A DNA stretch of 64,000 nucleotides from Magnetospirillum fulvum MGU-K5 (GCF_000442515.1 NZ_AQPH01000001.1:78435-142434), one strand, 5' to 3'; counted from the first letter of the stretch, positions 1 to 6,758 are shown. Numbers and translations are program-made. The notes: a model not told the origin generated them from the letters alone.

Positions 1-167
1 AGAGCCCTGCAATACCGCATAACAGCCTCTTCACGCTCCAATCCCGAGGCGTCTGCCGCATCTTGACATGCTCTCAAGATCTTCACCTGATTATCATCGA
101 GATGGTATCCGAGCGTTGATGCTGTTTTGAGAAGACGCCGAAACCTAAATCCCTCCGCCCGCTTCAT
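1..167 (-). CDS. Partial ORF running off the left edge, unknown product
   Basis: An open frame on the minus strand begins with ATG at 165-167 and stays open to base 1, giving 55 complete codons. The start is preceded by a strong purine-rich site (GGGAGGGCGGG) ending directly at the ATG. The visible N-terminus is basic and helical (MKRAEGFRFRRLLKTA), followed by an acidic, alanine-rich stretch. I do not recognise a family. It is divergent from the exported nuclease gene at 342 and probably belongs to the same integrated element. It could be a small DNA-binding protein, but no helix-turn-helix can be claimed from this fragment. Confidence 0.5.
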   Translation of the reverse strand, partial: MKRAEGFRFRRLLKTASTLGYHLDDNQVKILRACQDAADASGLEREEAVMRYCRA

Positions 168-341
168 CCCGCCCTCCCTGCTCACCCTGTAATGAGAACA
201 CAGTGGCAACATTTCGTCAATAAGGGCCTCCCCTGTTGCGCGATGCGGGCGGTTGCGTTTGTCGCTATGAGAAATTCGCCACCCCACTCCACGGATCGGA
301 TGCTGCGATGCATGATTCCCCTTCATCATTCGGAGAATCAG

Positions 342-884
342 ATGCGCGCTGCCCTTGTTGCCCTTGCCCTGCTTATCCCAATCCCGGCGCTGGCCGGGCA
401 GCCCGTCAGCCTTGAGGCGCTATGCTTTACGCCCGGCGGCGACTGTACCGGGGTGATCGTCGATCAGATCGGCAAGGCCCAGCGCCAGGTGCTTGTGCAG
501 GCGTACAACTTCACGGACGCAGCCATCGTCAAGGCGCTGATCGATGCCAAGCGGCGAGGTGTGGATGTGCAGGTGGTGATCGACCGGGTCAACGTCTGCG
601 CTGAGGACAAGCCGGTTTGCCGGGCATCGGGTGCGGTTGCTGCGGGTCTGATCACTCGGGCCGGTATCCCGCTGTCGATCGACCGTAAGGAGAAGATCGC
701 CCACAACAAGGTGATGGTGATCGACGGGCACCGCGTCATCACCGGGTCGTTCAATTTCTCGCAGTCGGCCCAGAAGGCCAACGCCGAAAACCTGCTGGTG
801 ATCGAGGATGAAGCAACGGCCCGGCGCTATGCCGAGAACTGGCGGGCGCACCAGGGGCACAGCCAGGAATATCAAGATCGCTAA
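342..884 (+). CDS. Exported phospholipase D-family endonuclease (Nuc-like)
   Basis: A 180-residue protein of the single-HKD phospholipase D superfamily, as in the plasmid nuclease Nuc, whose members dimerise to build one active site and cleave DNA. The HKD motif is HNKVMVID near residues 122-129, followed by GSFNFS, the usual downstream Gly/Ser-Asn signature. The start at 342 places a signal peptide (ALVALALLIPIPALA, cleavage after ALAG) at the N-terminus and has GGAG about 8 bases upstream. The open frame continues upstream to 192, but that part has no secretion logic. The stop overlaps the convergent LysR gene by four bases. It is probably cargo of the mobile element; the substrate is inferred from the family. 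Confidence 0.85.
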   Translation: MRAALVALALLIPIPALAGQPVSLEALCFTPGGDCTGVIVDQIGKAQRQVLVQAYNFTDAAIVKALIDAKRRGVDVQVVIDRVNVCAEDKPVCRASGAVAAGLITRAGIPLSIDRKEKIAHNKVMVIDGHRVITGSFNFSQSAQKANAENLLVIEDEATARRYAENWRAHQGHSQEYQDR

Positions 885-1801
885 GGATGCATCCAGTCGG
901 CAGACGAGAAAATCCGCCACAGCCCATCCATGCACCGCTTAACCAGCGGATCCTTTGCGGTGTCCTGCCCACACACCATCCAGAGTGATGCAATCATCGA
1001 GGGGGAGGTGATTTCCGTCACCCTCAACCCATCCGCATAAAGCGGGGAATAGGTCGGCAGGACACCTATTCCGGCGCCGCGCAATGTCAGATGACCAACA
1101 GAGCATGACCATGCTGTGGATATTGCTGGCATATCTCCTTCCGAGAGCAAGTTATGCCAGTTTTCCCACCCATCCCCGCGAAAGTGCGTGTATGCATCAA
1201 GAGTAACAAGTTTATGTCGATACAAATCGTCAAACTTGGACGGAAGCTTTTCAAGCCTCATGTAATCATCCGACAAAAACGGAACAAAATGAACATCCGC
1301 TAGTTTTCTCACGCGGTCATTTGGGCGTCCCGGCGGCAGCTTTCCTCCTGACTGCCATATAATGTCAATGTCTGAATTTATAGACGGATCAAACCCAACT
1401 ATTTTAATTGGAGGAAGATCAACTCCGTGCAGCATTGCGGCTTTCCCAAGCGGCCCCAATGCCTGACCAGCCATAACGGGCGTTATCAGGTATGACGCCA
1501 CACCCTCCGACATCCTGACGGCAACCATTCGATTGGGCCGCGATCGCATGCTGCGAAGCGCCCTTTCGAGGTCCAAGATATCGTCTTCGATCCGGAGAGC
1601 GCGGGAGATAATTTCCTCTCCTTGAGGGGTCAAGGCCGACCCGCCAGGAAGTCGCTGGAATAGCCGCACCCCAGCCATCGCCTCCAGAGTCGCGATACGA
1701 CGGCTGACGGTAGCCTTGCTGACGCCAAGGGATACTGCCGCGCCGGTGAACGAGTTCGCCCGGCCGACCTCGATCATCACCCTAATGTCGTCCCAATCCA
1801 C
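881..1801 (-). CDS. LysR-family transcriptional regulator
   Basis: A 306-residue LysR-type regulator. The N-terminal winged helix-turn-helix covers about residues 1-60 (SFTGAAVSLGVSKATVSRRI is the recognition region, then LFQRLPGGSALTPQGE). A substrate-binding domain follows from about residue 90. The start is GTG at 1799-1801, with AGGAGGAGGGG just upstream. It is divergent from a GNAT acyltransferase at 1937, the usual arrangement for a LysR regulator and its target, and a perfect GTTTCAC/GTGAAAC inverted repeat sits between them. The C-terminal half uses more A/T-rich codons than the host genes, consistent with carriage on the mobile element. The effector is unknown. Confidence 0.9.
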   Translation of the reverse strand: MDWDDIRVMIEVGRANSFTGAAVSLGVSKATVSRRIATLEAMAGVRLFQRLPGGSALTPQGEEIISRALRIEDDILDLERALRSMRSRPNRMVAVRMSEGVASYLITPVMAGQALGPLGKAAMLHGVDLPPIKIVGFDPSINSDIDIIWQSGGKLPPGRPNDRVRKLADVHFVPFLSDDYMRLEKLPSKFDDLYRHKLVTLDAYTHFRGDGWENWHNLLSEGDMPAISTAWSCSVGHLTLRGAGIGVLPTYSPLYADGLRVTEITSPSMIASLWMVCGQDTAKDPLVKRCMDGLWRIFSSADWMHP

Positions 1802-1817
1802 CCCCTCCTCCTGCGCT

Positions 1818-1833
1818 GTTTCACCCGTGAAAC
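1818..1833. promoter_or_regulatory. Perfect inverted repeat between lysR and GNAT genes, probable operator
   Basis: GTTTCAC-CC-GTGAAAC is a perfect 7-bp inverted repeat 17 bases upstream of the lysR start, in the divergent region 1802-1936. Two further GGTTTCTT direct repeats follow at about 1837-1854. The surrounding sequence is AT-rich (TAAATAAAAATTTTT at 1859-1873), as expected for promoters. Binding by the adjacent LysR protein is an inference. Confidence 0.5.
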
Positions 1834-1936
1834 GACGGTTTCTTATGGTTTCTTCTACTAAATAAAAATTTTTGAAATTATAAGCGCGCCATTGTTCAAC
1901 TTAGAAAAATGGCTCTCCTTAATAGTTGAGGTTGCC

Positions 1937-2500
1937 ATGACAGAAGTTATAGAAAAGCTTAAAGGGAAATCCTCTCCCGAAGATATTAGCGTTGAAATCG
2001 TAACATCTCACGATCAGATGCAGATGATCGTTGCTGTGCGGGCACTTGTCTTTCTCGGGAAGCCGGGGTGGCCGTATGAACACACCTTCGACGAGAACGA
2101 CCATTGCGCGACTCACATCCTTGCAAAGGTGGGAGGGGAGCCTGCCGGAACAGTTCGGATACGATGGTTTTGCGAATTCGCTCGGATCGAACGCATTGCG
2201 ATCCGCGATGAATTTCGCTCGCTTGCGCTGCTCAACAAGATCGCAACGACGGCTTTGCGGCTGTGCCGCAGGAAGGGATACGACAAGGTTGGCGGGCTGG
2301 CCTATCCGGGCCTGATCCGCTTCTGGGGCAGGCATGGTGCAGAGCCGATCGGCGAGCAGGTCGATAGCATTTACGGCCCCGTCATCCCGATCCTGGGGGA
2401 GCCCCGTCACTGGGAAGACATCGTCCCAATGACCTTATCCGAGGCGGGTGACCCCAACTTCGAACGCACCGCCCTTGCTTGGGAAGGGGCGGGAGTATGA
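1937..2500 (+). CDS. GNAT-family N-acyltransferase
   Basis: A 187-residue acyltransferase-like protein. The middle shows the GNAT layout: VRALVF, then FDENDHCATHILAKVGGEPAGTVRIRW (beta-strand 4 region, about residues 60-85), IERIAIRDEFRSLALLNKIA (acyl-CoA pyrophosphate loop region, with a loose version of the usual RGxGxG), and a late GLAYPGLIRFWGRHGAEPIG segment. The ATG at 1937 has GAGG upstream; an in-frame TTG at 1892 is a weaker alternative. It lies divergent from a LysR regulator and overlaps the next gene by ATGA. The R..VF...D..A spacing loosely recalls acyl-homoserine-lactone synthases, but substrate assignment is not possible from sequence alone. Confidence 0.8.
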   Translation: MTEVIEKLKGKSSPEDISVEIVTSHDQMQMIVAVRALVFLGKPGWPYEHTFDENDHCATHILAKVGGEPAGTVRIRWFCEFARIERIAIRDEFRSLALLNKIATTALRLCRRKGYDKVGGLAYPGLIRFWGRHGAEPIGEQVDSIYGPVIPILGEPRHWEDIVPMTLSEAGDPNFERTALAWEGAGV

Positions 2501-2700
2501 CCACAAGCCAAAGCGACCTCAAAGAGGTCCGCATCAATATTTTTTCTGAGAGCTTGGCCAGCTTACAGCGCGAAGCGTGCCGTCTTGGCTATCACGAAGC
2601 GGCGCATCTCCTCGCCGTCGCCAGGGAGACAGTCGAGTTCCCCAGGGAGGGGGGATCTGCTCTGATTAAGCCAACCAGCGCCAAATCCCAAGAAGGTTGA
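2497..2700 (+). CDS. Small protein translationally coupled to the GNAT gene, unknown
   Basis: A 67-residue ORF whose ATG overlaps the stop of the GNAT gene (ATGA at 2497-2500), so translation is probably coupled. The sequence is amphipathic (VRINIFSESLASLQREACRL, then HEAAHLLAVARETVEF) with no membrane segment or recognisable motif. It may act with the acyltransferase, but that rests only on the coupling. Confidence 0.6.
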   Translation: MTTSQSDLKEVRINIFSESLASLQREACRLGYHEAAHLLAVARETVEFPREGGSALIKPTSAKSQEG

Positions 2701-2813
2701 TCGCCGTAAAAACGTGAAGAAGGATCAGCGGCGGATCGCGAGTGATCGCGCCCGCCGCGGTCCGACAGATCGAAGAGCAGGCAGATCCAAAGCCGGGGAG
2801 CGGAGGCACTGAA

Positions 2814-2837
2814 AGAAAACCCCGCCGGAGCGGGGTT
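2814..2837 (-). terminator. Rho-independent terminator of the leftward accessory operon
   Basis: AACCCCGC-CGGA-GCGGGGTT forms a perfect 8-bp stem at 2818-2837. On the minus strand it is followed by TTTTCTTTC. It lies four bases beyond the stop of the gene at 2842-3249, so it terminates the leftward operon. Confidence 0.8.
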
Positions 2838-2841
2838 AGGG

Positions 2842-3249
2842 TCAGCGTTTGGATGCGGGCAGTTGAGATGGAGTGGGCACGGCTTGCTGCGGTACCTGGA
2901 TCACGATCGGCTGCGGGGTCGAAGGCGGTGAATCCGGCTTTATCCAAGACAGGCCGCCGATGATGCCACCAATCACGATGCCCATCAAAGCAAGACCAAG
3001 TCCCAGCCCGGCCAGCGTATTGGTGGTGAGGTCGCGCTTTGTCGGAAGCTGGGCCAATGTCACGCGAATCTCAGACGTCACCTGACCTAGGTGATCGAGT
3101 TTCTTATCGACGTTGGCGCGCCATGTATCGTCCATACCCCCATTATGGCCATCACCACCGTCAGTTACAATGGCTCTTCCTCGTGCGGCTTGATCCTCAA
3201 TCCACCGAAGAACAAGCCTTGTTTCTATCGAGCTATTCTCTTGGGGCAT
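2842..3249 (-). CDS. Small phage-type membrane protein, holin/XhlA-like topology
   Basis: A 135-residue protein with a charged N-terminal half that looks like a short coiled coil (DDTWRANVDKKLDHLGQ ... EIRVTLAQL), one glycine-rich transmembrane segment (LAGLGLGLALMGIVIGGIIGG, about residues 79-99) and a proline-rich tail. This topology resembles XhlA-type accessory lysis proteins and small phage membrane proteins, but no family is certain. The 3249 ATG overlaps the previous gene by 17 bases and has GGTGAG upstream. An internal ATG at 3135 would start exactly at MDDTWRANV, a common start for this topology, and is a real alternative. It is the last gene before the terminator at 2814. Confidence 0.6.
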   Translation of the reverse strand: MPQENSSIETRLVLRWIEDQAARGRAIVTDGGDGHNGGMDDTWRANVDKKLDHLGQVTSEIRVTLAQLPTKRDLTTNTLAGLGLGLALMGIVIGGIIGGLSWIKPDSPPSTPQPIVIQVPQQAVPTPSQLPASKR

Positions 3250-3430
3250 CAGTTCTACTCACCAGAGCTGTTGCACTCGCCGCGTATTTCAAGGCCTCCT
3301 GAGCCGATACGGAAGGATTTTCTGAATATCCATTCATCCCCTCGCATAGCTTTCCAATGGCAGCACTGAGCTTTAGGACGGCCTCTTCCAGGACGGCTAT
3401 GCGCCGGTCACGTTCGTCGGGGCTGGTCAT
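3233..3430 (-). CDS. Small coiled-coil protein, paralogue of the ORF at 3441-3563
   Basis: A 65-residue ORF with GGGAG about 6 bases before its ATG. The first half (DERDRRIAVLEEAVLKLSAA) has heptad-like leucine and alanine spacing typical of a short coiled coil. The pattern E-R-D-R...L..AV.KL...IG.L is repeated in the neighbouring ORF at 3441-3563, so the two are probably tandem duplicates. Function is unknown; it lies in the leftward membrane/lipoprotein operon of the integrated element. Confidence 0.55.
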   Translation of the reverse strand: MTSPDERDRRIAVLEEAVLKLSAAIGKLCEGMNGYSENPSVSAQEALKYAASATALVSRTDAPRE

Positions 3431-3440
3431 AATTTTCTCC

Positions 3441-3563
3441 CTAATCCCTCTCCGGTTCCCGCCTCAACCGCCCGATCTCCGTCGTCAGCTTCGGCACCGC
3501 ACTCGCCAGGATCGACACCGTCCGGTCTCGTTCACGACCCGGGCCCGATTGGGTCCTCAGCAT
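3441..3563 (-). CDS. Very small coiled-coil ORF, degenerate copy of its neighbour
   Basis: An ORF of about 40 residues (MLRTQSGPGRERDR...LRREPERD). Its core, GRERDRTVSILASAVPKLTT followed by EIGRL, aligns without gaps to the neighbour's DERDRRIAVLEEAVLKLSAA followed by AIGKL. The frame is open upstream to 3638, but that part overlaps the cysteine-rich lipoprotein gene, so the shorter start is preferred. No strong ribosome binding site is seen. The conserved pattern is the main reason to believe it is, or was, a gene. Confidence 0.4.
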   Translation of the reverse strand: MLRTQSGPGRERDRTVSILASAVPKLTTEIGRLRREPERD

Positions 3564-3759
3564 GACACCCACAACTTGGGCTGAGTTGCCCATCGCAACA
3601 GACCACGCGGTCGCCTTGGCAACTGCACTGCCCTCCATGCCAGGAACAGCACCCCCGGCCTGCGACCTGGGGCGAGCAGTTCTCTTGAGCGATGCGGTCA
3701 GAACAGGCTGACAGGCCAGCCAGCAAGATCAGCGCGGCGGCGAGAGGACGAGCTATCAT
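3532..3759 (-). CDS. Cysteine-rich lipoprotein, small
   Basis: A 75-residue protein starting MIARPLAAALILLAGLSAC. This is a lipoprotein signal peptide with lipobox LSAC, so the mature protein starts at Cys19. The mature part is only about 57 residues but carries nine further cysteines, including a CC-...-C-C cluster (GCCSWHGGQCSC, VVCCDG), suggesting disulfide bonding in the periplasm. AGAGGTG precedes the ATG. Small lipoproteins in phage accessory operons are often spanin (Rz1) components, but the cysteine richness is not typical of Rz1 and the role is unassigned. Confidence 0.6.
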   Translation of the reverse strand: MIARPLAAALILLAGLSACSDRIAQENCSPQVAGRGCCSWHGGQCSCQGDRVVCCDGQLSPSCGCHAEDPIGPGS

Positions 3760-3779
3760 GCGGCACCTCTGAGTAAGGG

Positions 3780-4241
3780 TTACAAACCGTCAATTGCCTC
3801 GGCGATCTCGGCGTCATTCCGACCGAACCAGCAATCCCCGCGCCCCTTGATCCGGTGCACCTCGGCCCCTGTCTTGGTGTCGATGATCGAGATTTCATAC
3901 CGCAGGGCATTGGCCCCGATCAGGCAGGGGTTCCAGGTGTGCTGCTCCACCAGGAAGGTGTATCGCGGGCTGCGCTCATTCCCGATCTTGACATCAATGT
4001 CGGGCGCGATTTTCCCCGAAACCTTCTGATCCCCCGTCGAGACGACGAGCGTCCAGCCATTGCGGGCGAGCGCCGCCTTCATCTCCCCGATGACGCCAAA
4101 TGATCCGGGCGGAACGAGCGCAACCTTGTCCGACCGATCAATGGCGCTGAGGGGATGAACCTCGTGGAACGCACATCCGGAAACGATTAGGGCGCAGGTG
4201 ATGGCAAGGTGAAGGATGGCTTGGCGCTGCGCTTCGCTCAT
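3780..4241 (-). CDS. Putative lipoprotein of unknown function
   Basis: A 153-residue protein with an N-terminal hydrophobic stretch ending in the lipobox VSGC (Cys about residue 22), so it is probably a lipoprotein. The mature part reads as alternating beta strands (KVALVPPGSFGVIGEMKAAL, WTLVVSTG, YTFLVEQ, YEISIIDTKTGAEVHRIKG). That layout resembles small periplasmic beta-sandwich proteins, but I cannot name the family. AGAGG lies upstream of the ATG. It is the second membrane-linked gene in the leftward accessory operon. Confidence 0.7.
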   Translation of the reverse strand: MSEAQRQAILHLAITCALIVSGCAFHEVHPLSAIDRSDKVALVPPGSFGVIGEMKAALARNGWTLVVSTGDQKVSGKIAPDIDVKIGNERSPRYTFLVEQHTWNPCLIGANALRYEISIIDTKTGAEVHRIKGRGDCWFGRNDAEIAEAIDGL

Positions 4242-4342
4242 CGGAGCCTCTGTCAGGGTTGGTCTGGCGGCTATCCGGCAGCTTGGTTCGTTCTCAATGG
4301 TGGTTATTAGGAGTGTAAGGACTAGATTCGACGCCGGAATTT

Positions 4343-4945
4343 TTATTTTGGAACCTCAATATTTCGATTCTTCATGTAAGAGAAAACTTCATACAAGACG
4401 CTTCCGCGAGCCTTTTCGTGCATATACCTAAATATTTCAATATATCTTTTTGATAGAACGGCATCGTTTTCATCGTCATAAAATGAAGATGCTAAACACA
4501 TAACAGTATTATATGGAAAACCTTCGCGTGAATTTTCAAACATATCTTCTGCTGAAGAAAGTGTCGTTCCAATCCTACAATCAACAATTCCCTCTATTTC
4601 GGCTGAACTAGCTCCGTCCCCCACGAATGACTTTATTAAAAGAATTCTATGTCTCATTTTTACCAGAAGTAAAAATAATTCGTTATACGGGTATGGTGCC
4701 TCTAAAATAGAGGCGTAAATAAAAGACATTGAAACATCAATTGAAGAATCGTATTTCTCTGATTTTGTTATTTTTCCGTAAGTCTCTTTACAATAAAAAC
4801 CTTTTCTCTCATTGTATTCGAAAAAGTCTTTTGCCAAATCTACAGAAACCATAAGAATATTAGATATGTAACTATCAAATATTCCGCTATTTTTTTCTCT
4901 GTCATTAATTTTTTTGTTAAAAATTCGCAGGATAGACAAGGTCAT
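4343..4945 (-). CDS. AT-rich cargo gene of unknown function in the element
   Basis: A protein of about 200 residues (MTLSILRIFNKKIND...), highly enriched in Lys, Ile, Tyr, Phe, Ser and Glu and in A/T-ending codons, unlike every neighbour. It looks helical (FDSYISNILMVSVDLAKDFFEY, FLLLVKMRHRILLIKSFV) with no signal peptide and no recognised motif. The start is the ATG at 4943-4945, one base after the stop of the upstream gene, with GGTGAG before it. A longer open frame to 5230 only mirrors the upstream gene in another frame. The composition marks it as a recent acquisition, of the kind called a moron in prophages. Confidence 0.7.
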   Translation of the reverse strand: MTLSILRIFNKKINDREKNSGIFDSYISNILMVSVDLAKDFFEYNERKGFYCKETYGKITKSEKYDSSIDVSMSFIYASILEAPYPYNELFLLLVKMRHRILLIKSFVGDGASSAEIEGIVDCRIGTTLSSAEDMFENSREGFPYNTVMCLASSFYDDENDAVLSKRYIEIFRYMHEKARGSVLYEVFSYMKNRNIEVPK

Positions 4946-4946
4946 C

Positions 4947-5261
4947 TCACCACCCCCGTGATCCCCGATTATTCGATCCGTATCCGCCCTGGCTGTTCCC
5001 ACTTTGCAGGGGGCTGCTGCCATAGCCTGAACCAGATGAGCCGTAGCCGGGGGTGATCGTCCCGGACGGCGACGGATCGCCCATGGGGTGGGAGTATCCG
5101 TCCAGTGGGGCCTGATATCCGTTGTTGCGATAGGTGTTGTAGTTCTCGGCCGAATGCCGGGCGCGCGCGTCGTTTGTCGTTTCGAGCGGGTTATAGAGCT
5201 GCGCCTCTGCCGTCCCAGCCGACGCCGCAAGAATTGCCGCCGCGATCAATGCGAGTCTCAT
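4947..5261 (-). CDS. Secreted Gly/Ser/Tyr-rich protein, unknown
   Basis: A 104-residue protein with a clean signal peptide (MRLALIAAAILAASAGTAEA, cleavage near residue 20). The mature region is low-complexity, rich in Asn, Gly, Ser, Tyr and Pro (YGSSGSGYGSSPLQSGNSQ), suggesting a disordered secreted or periplasmic protein. It is the first gene of the leftward arm, immediately downstream of the three-operator region at 5311-5383, and is followed one base later by the AT-rich gene at 4343-4945. No family recognised. Confidence 0.65.
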   Translation of the reverse strand: MRLALIAAAILAASAGTAEAQLYNPLETTNDARARHSAENYNTYRNNGYQAPLDGYSHPMGDPSPSGTITPGYGSSGSGYGSSPLQSGNSQGGYGSNNRGSRGW

Positions 5262-5310
5262 CCCTCACCTCCGTTCGGTCACCTTTAGTATCAATTCACA
5301 ACGCATGGTC

Positions 5311-5383
5311 GCACAGAGGTCTGTGCCCCGTTAGAACAGAATTCTGTGCATTTTCTTGTTGCGAAATGCACAGAATTCTGTGA
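5311..5383. promoter_or_regulatory. Three palindromic operators between divergent phage arms
   Basis: Three copies of the 16-bp palindrome GCACAGA-NN-TCTGTGC lie at 5311-5326 (GCACAGAGGTCTGTGC, perfect), 5334-5349 (one half-site mismatch) and 5368-5383 (one half-site mismatch). The start-to-start spacing is 23 and 34 bases, close to two and three helical turns. Copies 2 and 3 are also arranged as a perfect 17-bp inverted repeat around a 10-bp centre. They sit between the leftward gene (start 5261) and the rightward chain (start 5419). This is the classic architecture of a lambdoid-type repressor/Cro operator region. No repressor gene is visible in the window. Confidence 0.75.
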
Positions 5384-5418
5384 ACATCCTCCCGTCAACA
5401 CCCCGATGGGAGGGAAAG

Positions 5419-5844
5419 ATGGCCGATCCGAACACCGCCGCCGACCTTGTCATTTACCCCTTGGAAGACTTGGGCGGCCTCATTCGCACCGCCTTTCACT
5501 CGGGCGACCCCGCGCGGCCCGGACTGGAGGTCTGCGAGATCGCCCATCACCTGCCGACCGACGAGCGCCGCCGTCTGAGCGCGCTGTTCGCCACCGCGCC
5601 CGATCTGTCCGCCGAGAACGAACGCATCCGCGCCCTGTACCTGGAGGCCGAGCGTGCCCTGACCGACGCCCTTACCGAGAACGGGCGTCTGCGCGACCTG
5701 AAGGCCGATTTGGTTGAGGCGCTGGGAGGGCTGGCAGCGCTGATCCGCGAAACCGCCAGCAACGGCGGCCATATGGCGTCGGACTGGCACGTGTATCTCC
5801 AGACGGCTGACAACGCCCTCGACCTCGCTCGCGAGGAGGTCTGA
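5419..5844 (+). CDS. First gene of the rightward phage early chain, unknown
   Basis: A 141-residue protein (MADPNTAADLVIYPLEDL...). The centre, AENERIRALYLEAERALTDALTENGRLRDL, is heptad-rich and likely a short coiled coil. The start at 5419 has GGGAGGGAAAG immediately upstream; an ATG-like start at 5356 falls inside operator 3 and is unlikely. It is the first gene controlled by the three-operator region, so it is probably the earliest expressed. No family is recognised. Confidence 0.7.
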   Translation: MADPNTAADLVIYPLEDLGGLIRTAFHSGDPARPGLEVCEIAHHLPTDERRRLSALFATAPDLSAENERIRALYLEAERALTDALTENGRLRDLKADLVEALGGLAALIRETASNGGHMASDWHVYLQTADNALDLAREEV

Positions 5845-5846
5845 CC

Positions 5847-6242
5847 ATGCTGACCAGCACCTACAATTTCACCTTTCCCCACAAGGTCATCGAGGCCGGT
5901 CTGATCCTGTTCGAGGACGCCGAGATCGAGGGCATTGCGACCTTCACCTATTCGCCCGGCCGCGCCGACAGCTTCAACACTGCCGCTGGCTGCTGGTATC
6001 CCGGCGATGAAGCCGAGATCGAGATCACCGAGATCGAGGTCTACGGGCACCGCGATACCCAGCAGGCGACCAAAGGCGAATACCGCCGCCTGCCGACCTC
6101 GTCGCCGCTGTGGCAGCCCATCGCCGATTGGCTGATGGAGCGCCAGGACGAACTGATCGACGACGCCACCACCCCTTCTGCCCGGTCTGAGCCTGCGTCG
6201 TTCGAACGCGACGACTGGCCCGACGCCGTCGCAGCGGAGTAG
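5847..6242 (+). CDS. Phage early protein, unknown
   Basis: A 131-residue acidic protein with GGAGG eight bases before its ATG and only two bases separating it from the previous gene. The N-terminal half looks beta-rich (AGLILFEDAEIEGIATFTYS, EAEIEITEIEVYGH). The C-terminal third is low in hydrophobics and ends with a basic-acidic tail. It contains no cysteine pairs or known nucleotide-binding motif. It belongs to the operonic early region. Confidence 0.65.
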   Translation: MLTSTYNFTFPHKVIEAGLILFEDAEIEGIATFTYSPGRADSFNTAAGCWYPGDEAEIEITEIEVYGHRDTQQATKGEYRRLPTSSPLWQPIADWLMERQDELIDDATTPSARSEPASFERDDWPDAVAAE

Positions 6243-6247
6243 GGGCC

Positions 6248-6469
6248 ATGACCGACACCATCCACATCGCTGTCACGCTGCGCCACACGACCATGCTGGG
6301 CCAGACCATCACCCGCGATGCAGCCCGCCGCCGCCTTGGCGAGATCGCCGCCCAGATCGAGGCCGTGTCCCGAGCCGAGATGCTGGCCTACGCGGTCGAT
6401 GTCGAAATCGTCGATCCCGAGGTCGAGCGCAAGGCCCTCGCGGCCGACCAGGAAAGGGAAGCGTCATGA
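6248..6469 (+). CDS. Small phage early protein, unknown
   Basis: A 73-residue ORF starting six bases after the previous stop, with an AGGGG site directly upstream. It reads as a strand-helix unit (IHIAVTLRHTTML, then DAARRRLGEIAAQIEAVSRAEM) followed by an acidic helix. Its stop overlaps the next start (ATGA at 6466-6469). No family recognised. Confidence 0.55.
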   Translation: MTDTIHIAVTLRHTTMLGQTITRDAARRRLGEIAAQIEAVSRAEMLAYAVDVEIVDPEVERKALAADQEREAS

Positions 6470-6699
6470 TCGCTATCGACACCCCCGTCATTGTCGCCAC
6501 GCCCGACTATTCCGGCCCGGCGGTCGTGCGCGGCAAAACCACCGCCGCCAACGGTCGCACGGCCCTGTCCTATGGGGTCGAGCGCCCCGACGGCGAGCGG
6601 ATGCAGGTCTATCCGCCTGAGATCGTCACCAGCCCGAGCGTCGTCGCCCTGCGCCGGCCGGTGGCCTACCAGCCCGAGGATTTGCCGCCATGCGCCTGA
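6466..6699 (+). CDS. Small phage early protein, unknown
   Basis: A 77-residue ORF, translationally coupled to its upstream neighbour by ATGA. It looks like a compact beta-barrel (IDTPVIVATPDYSGPAVVRG, GRTALSYGVERPDGERMQVY), loosely reminiscent of SH3-like folds. It has no catalytic motif. Its 3' end overlaps the next tiny ORF by ten bases. Confidence 0.55.
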   Translation: MIAIDTPVIVATPDYSGPAVVRGKTTAANGRTALSYGVERPDGERMQVYPPEIVTSPSVVALRRPVAYQPEDLPPCA

Positions 6700-6758
6700 T
6701 CGCTCTCGCCGCTGTCGAGTGGACAGCGCTGCTCGCGCTGATCGGGTGGACGCCATGA
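6690..6758 (+). CDS. 22-residue hydrophobic micro-ORF in the early chain
   Basis: ATG at 6690 opens MRLIALAAVEWTALLALIGW plus TP, a single membrane-spanning-length hydrophobic peptide. It overlaps the upstream gene by ten bases and the downstream ORF by ATGA at 6755-6758. The end-to-end coupling with neighbours on both sides argues that it is translated. Function is unknown; it could be a membrane micropeptide or just a coupling device. Confidence 0.4.
   Translation: MRLIALAAVEWTALLALIGWTP

Noticed and set aside
1892..1936. Upstream TTG start for the GNAT gene
   Set aside because: No ribosome site, and the extra 15 residues lie in the divergent promoter region; the ATG at 1937 has GAGG.
4946..5230. 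N-terminal extension of the AT-rich gene to 5230
   Set aside because: The extra 95 codons mirror the secreted-protein gene in another frame; the composition changes abruptly at the ATG at 4945.
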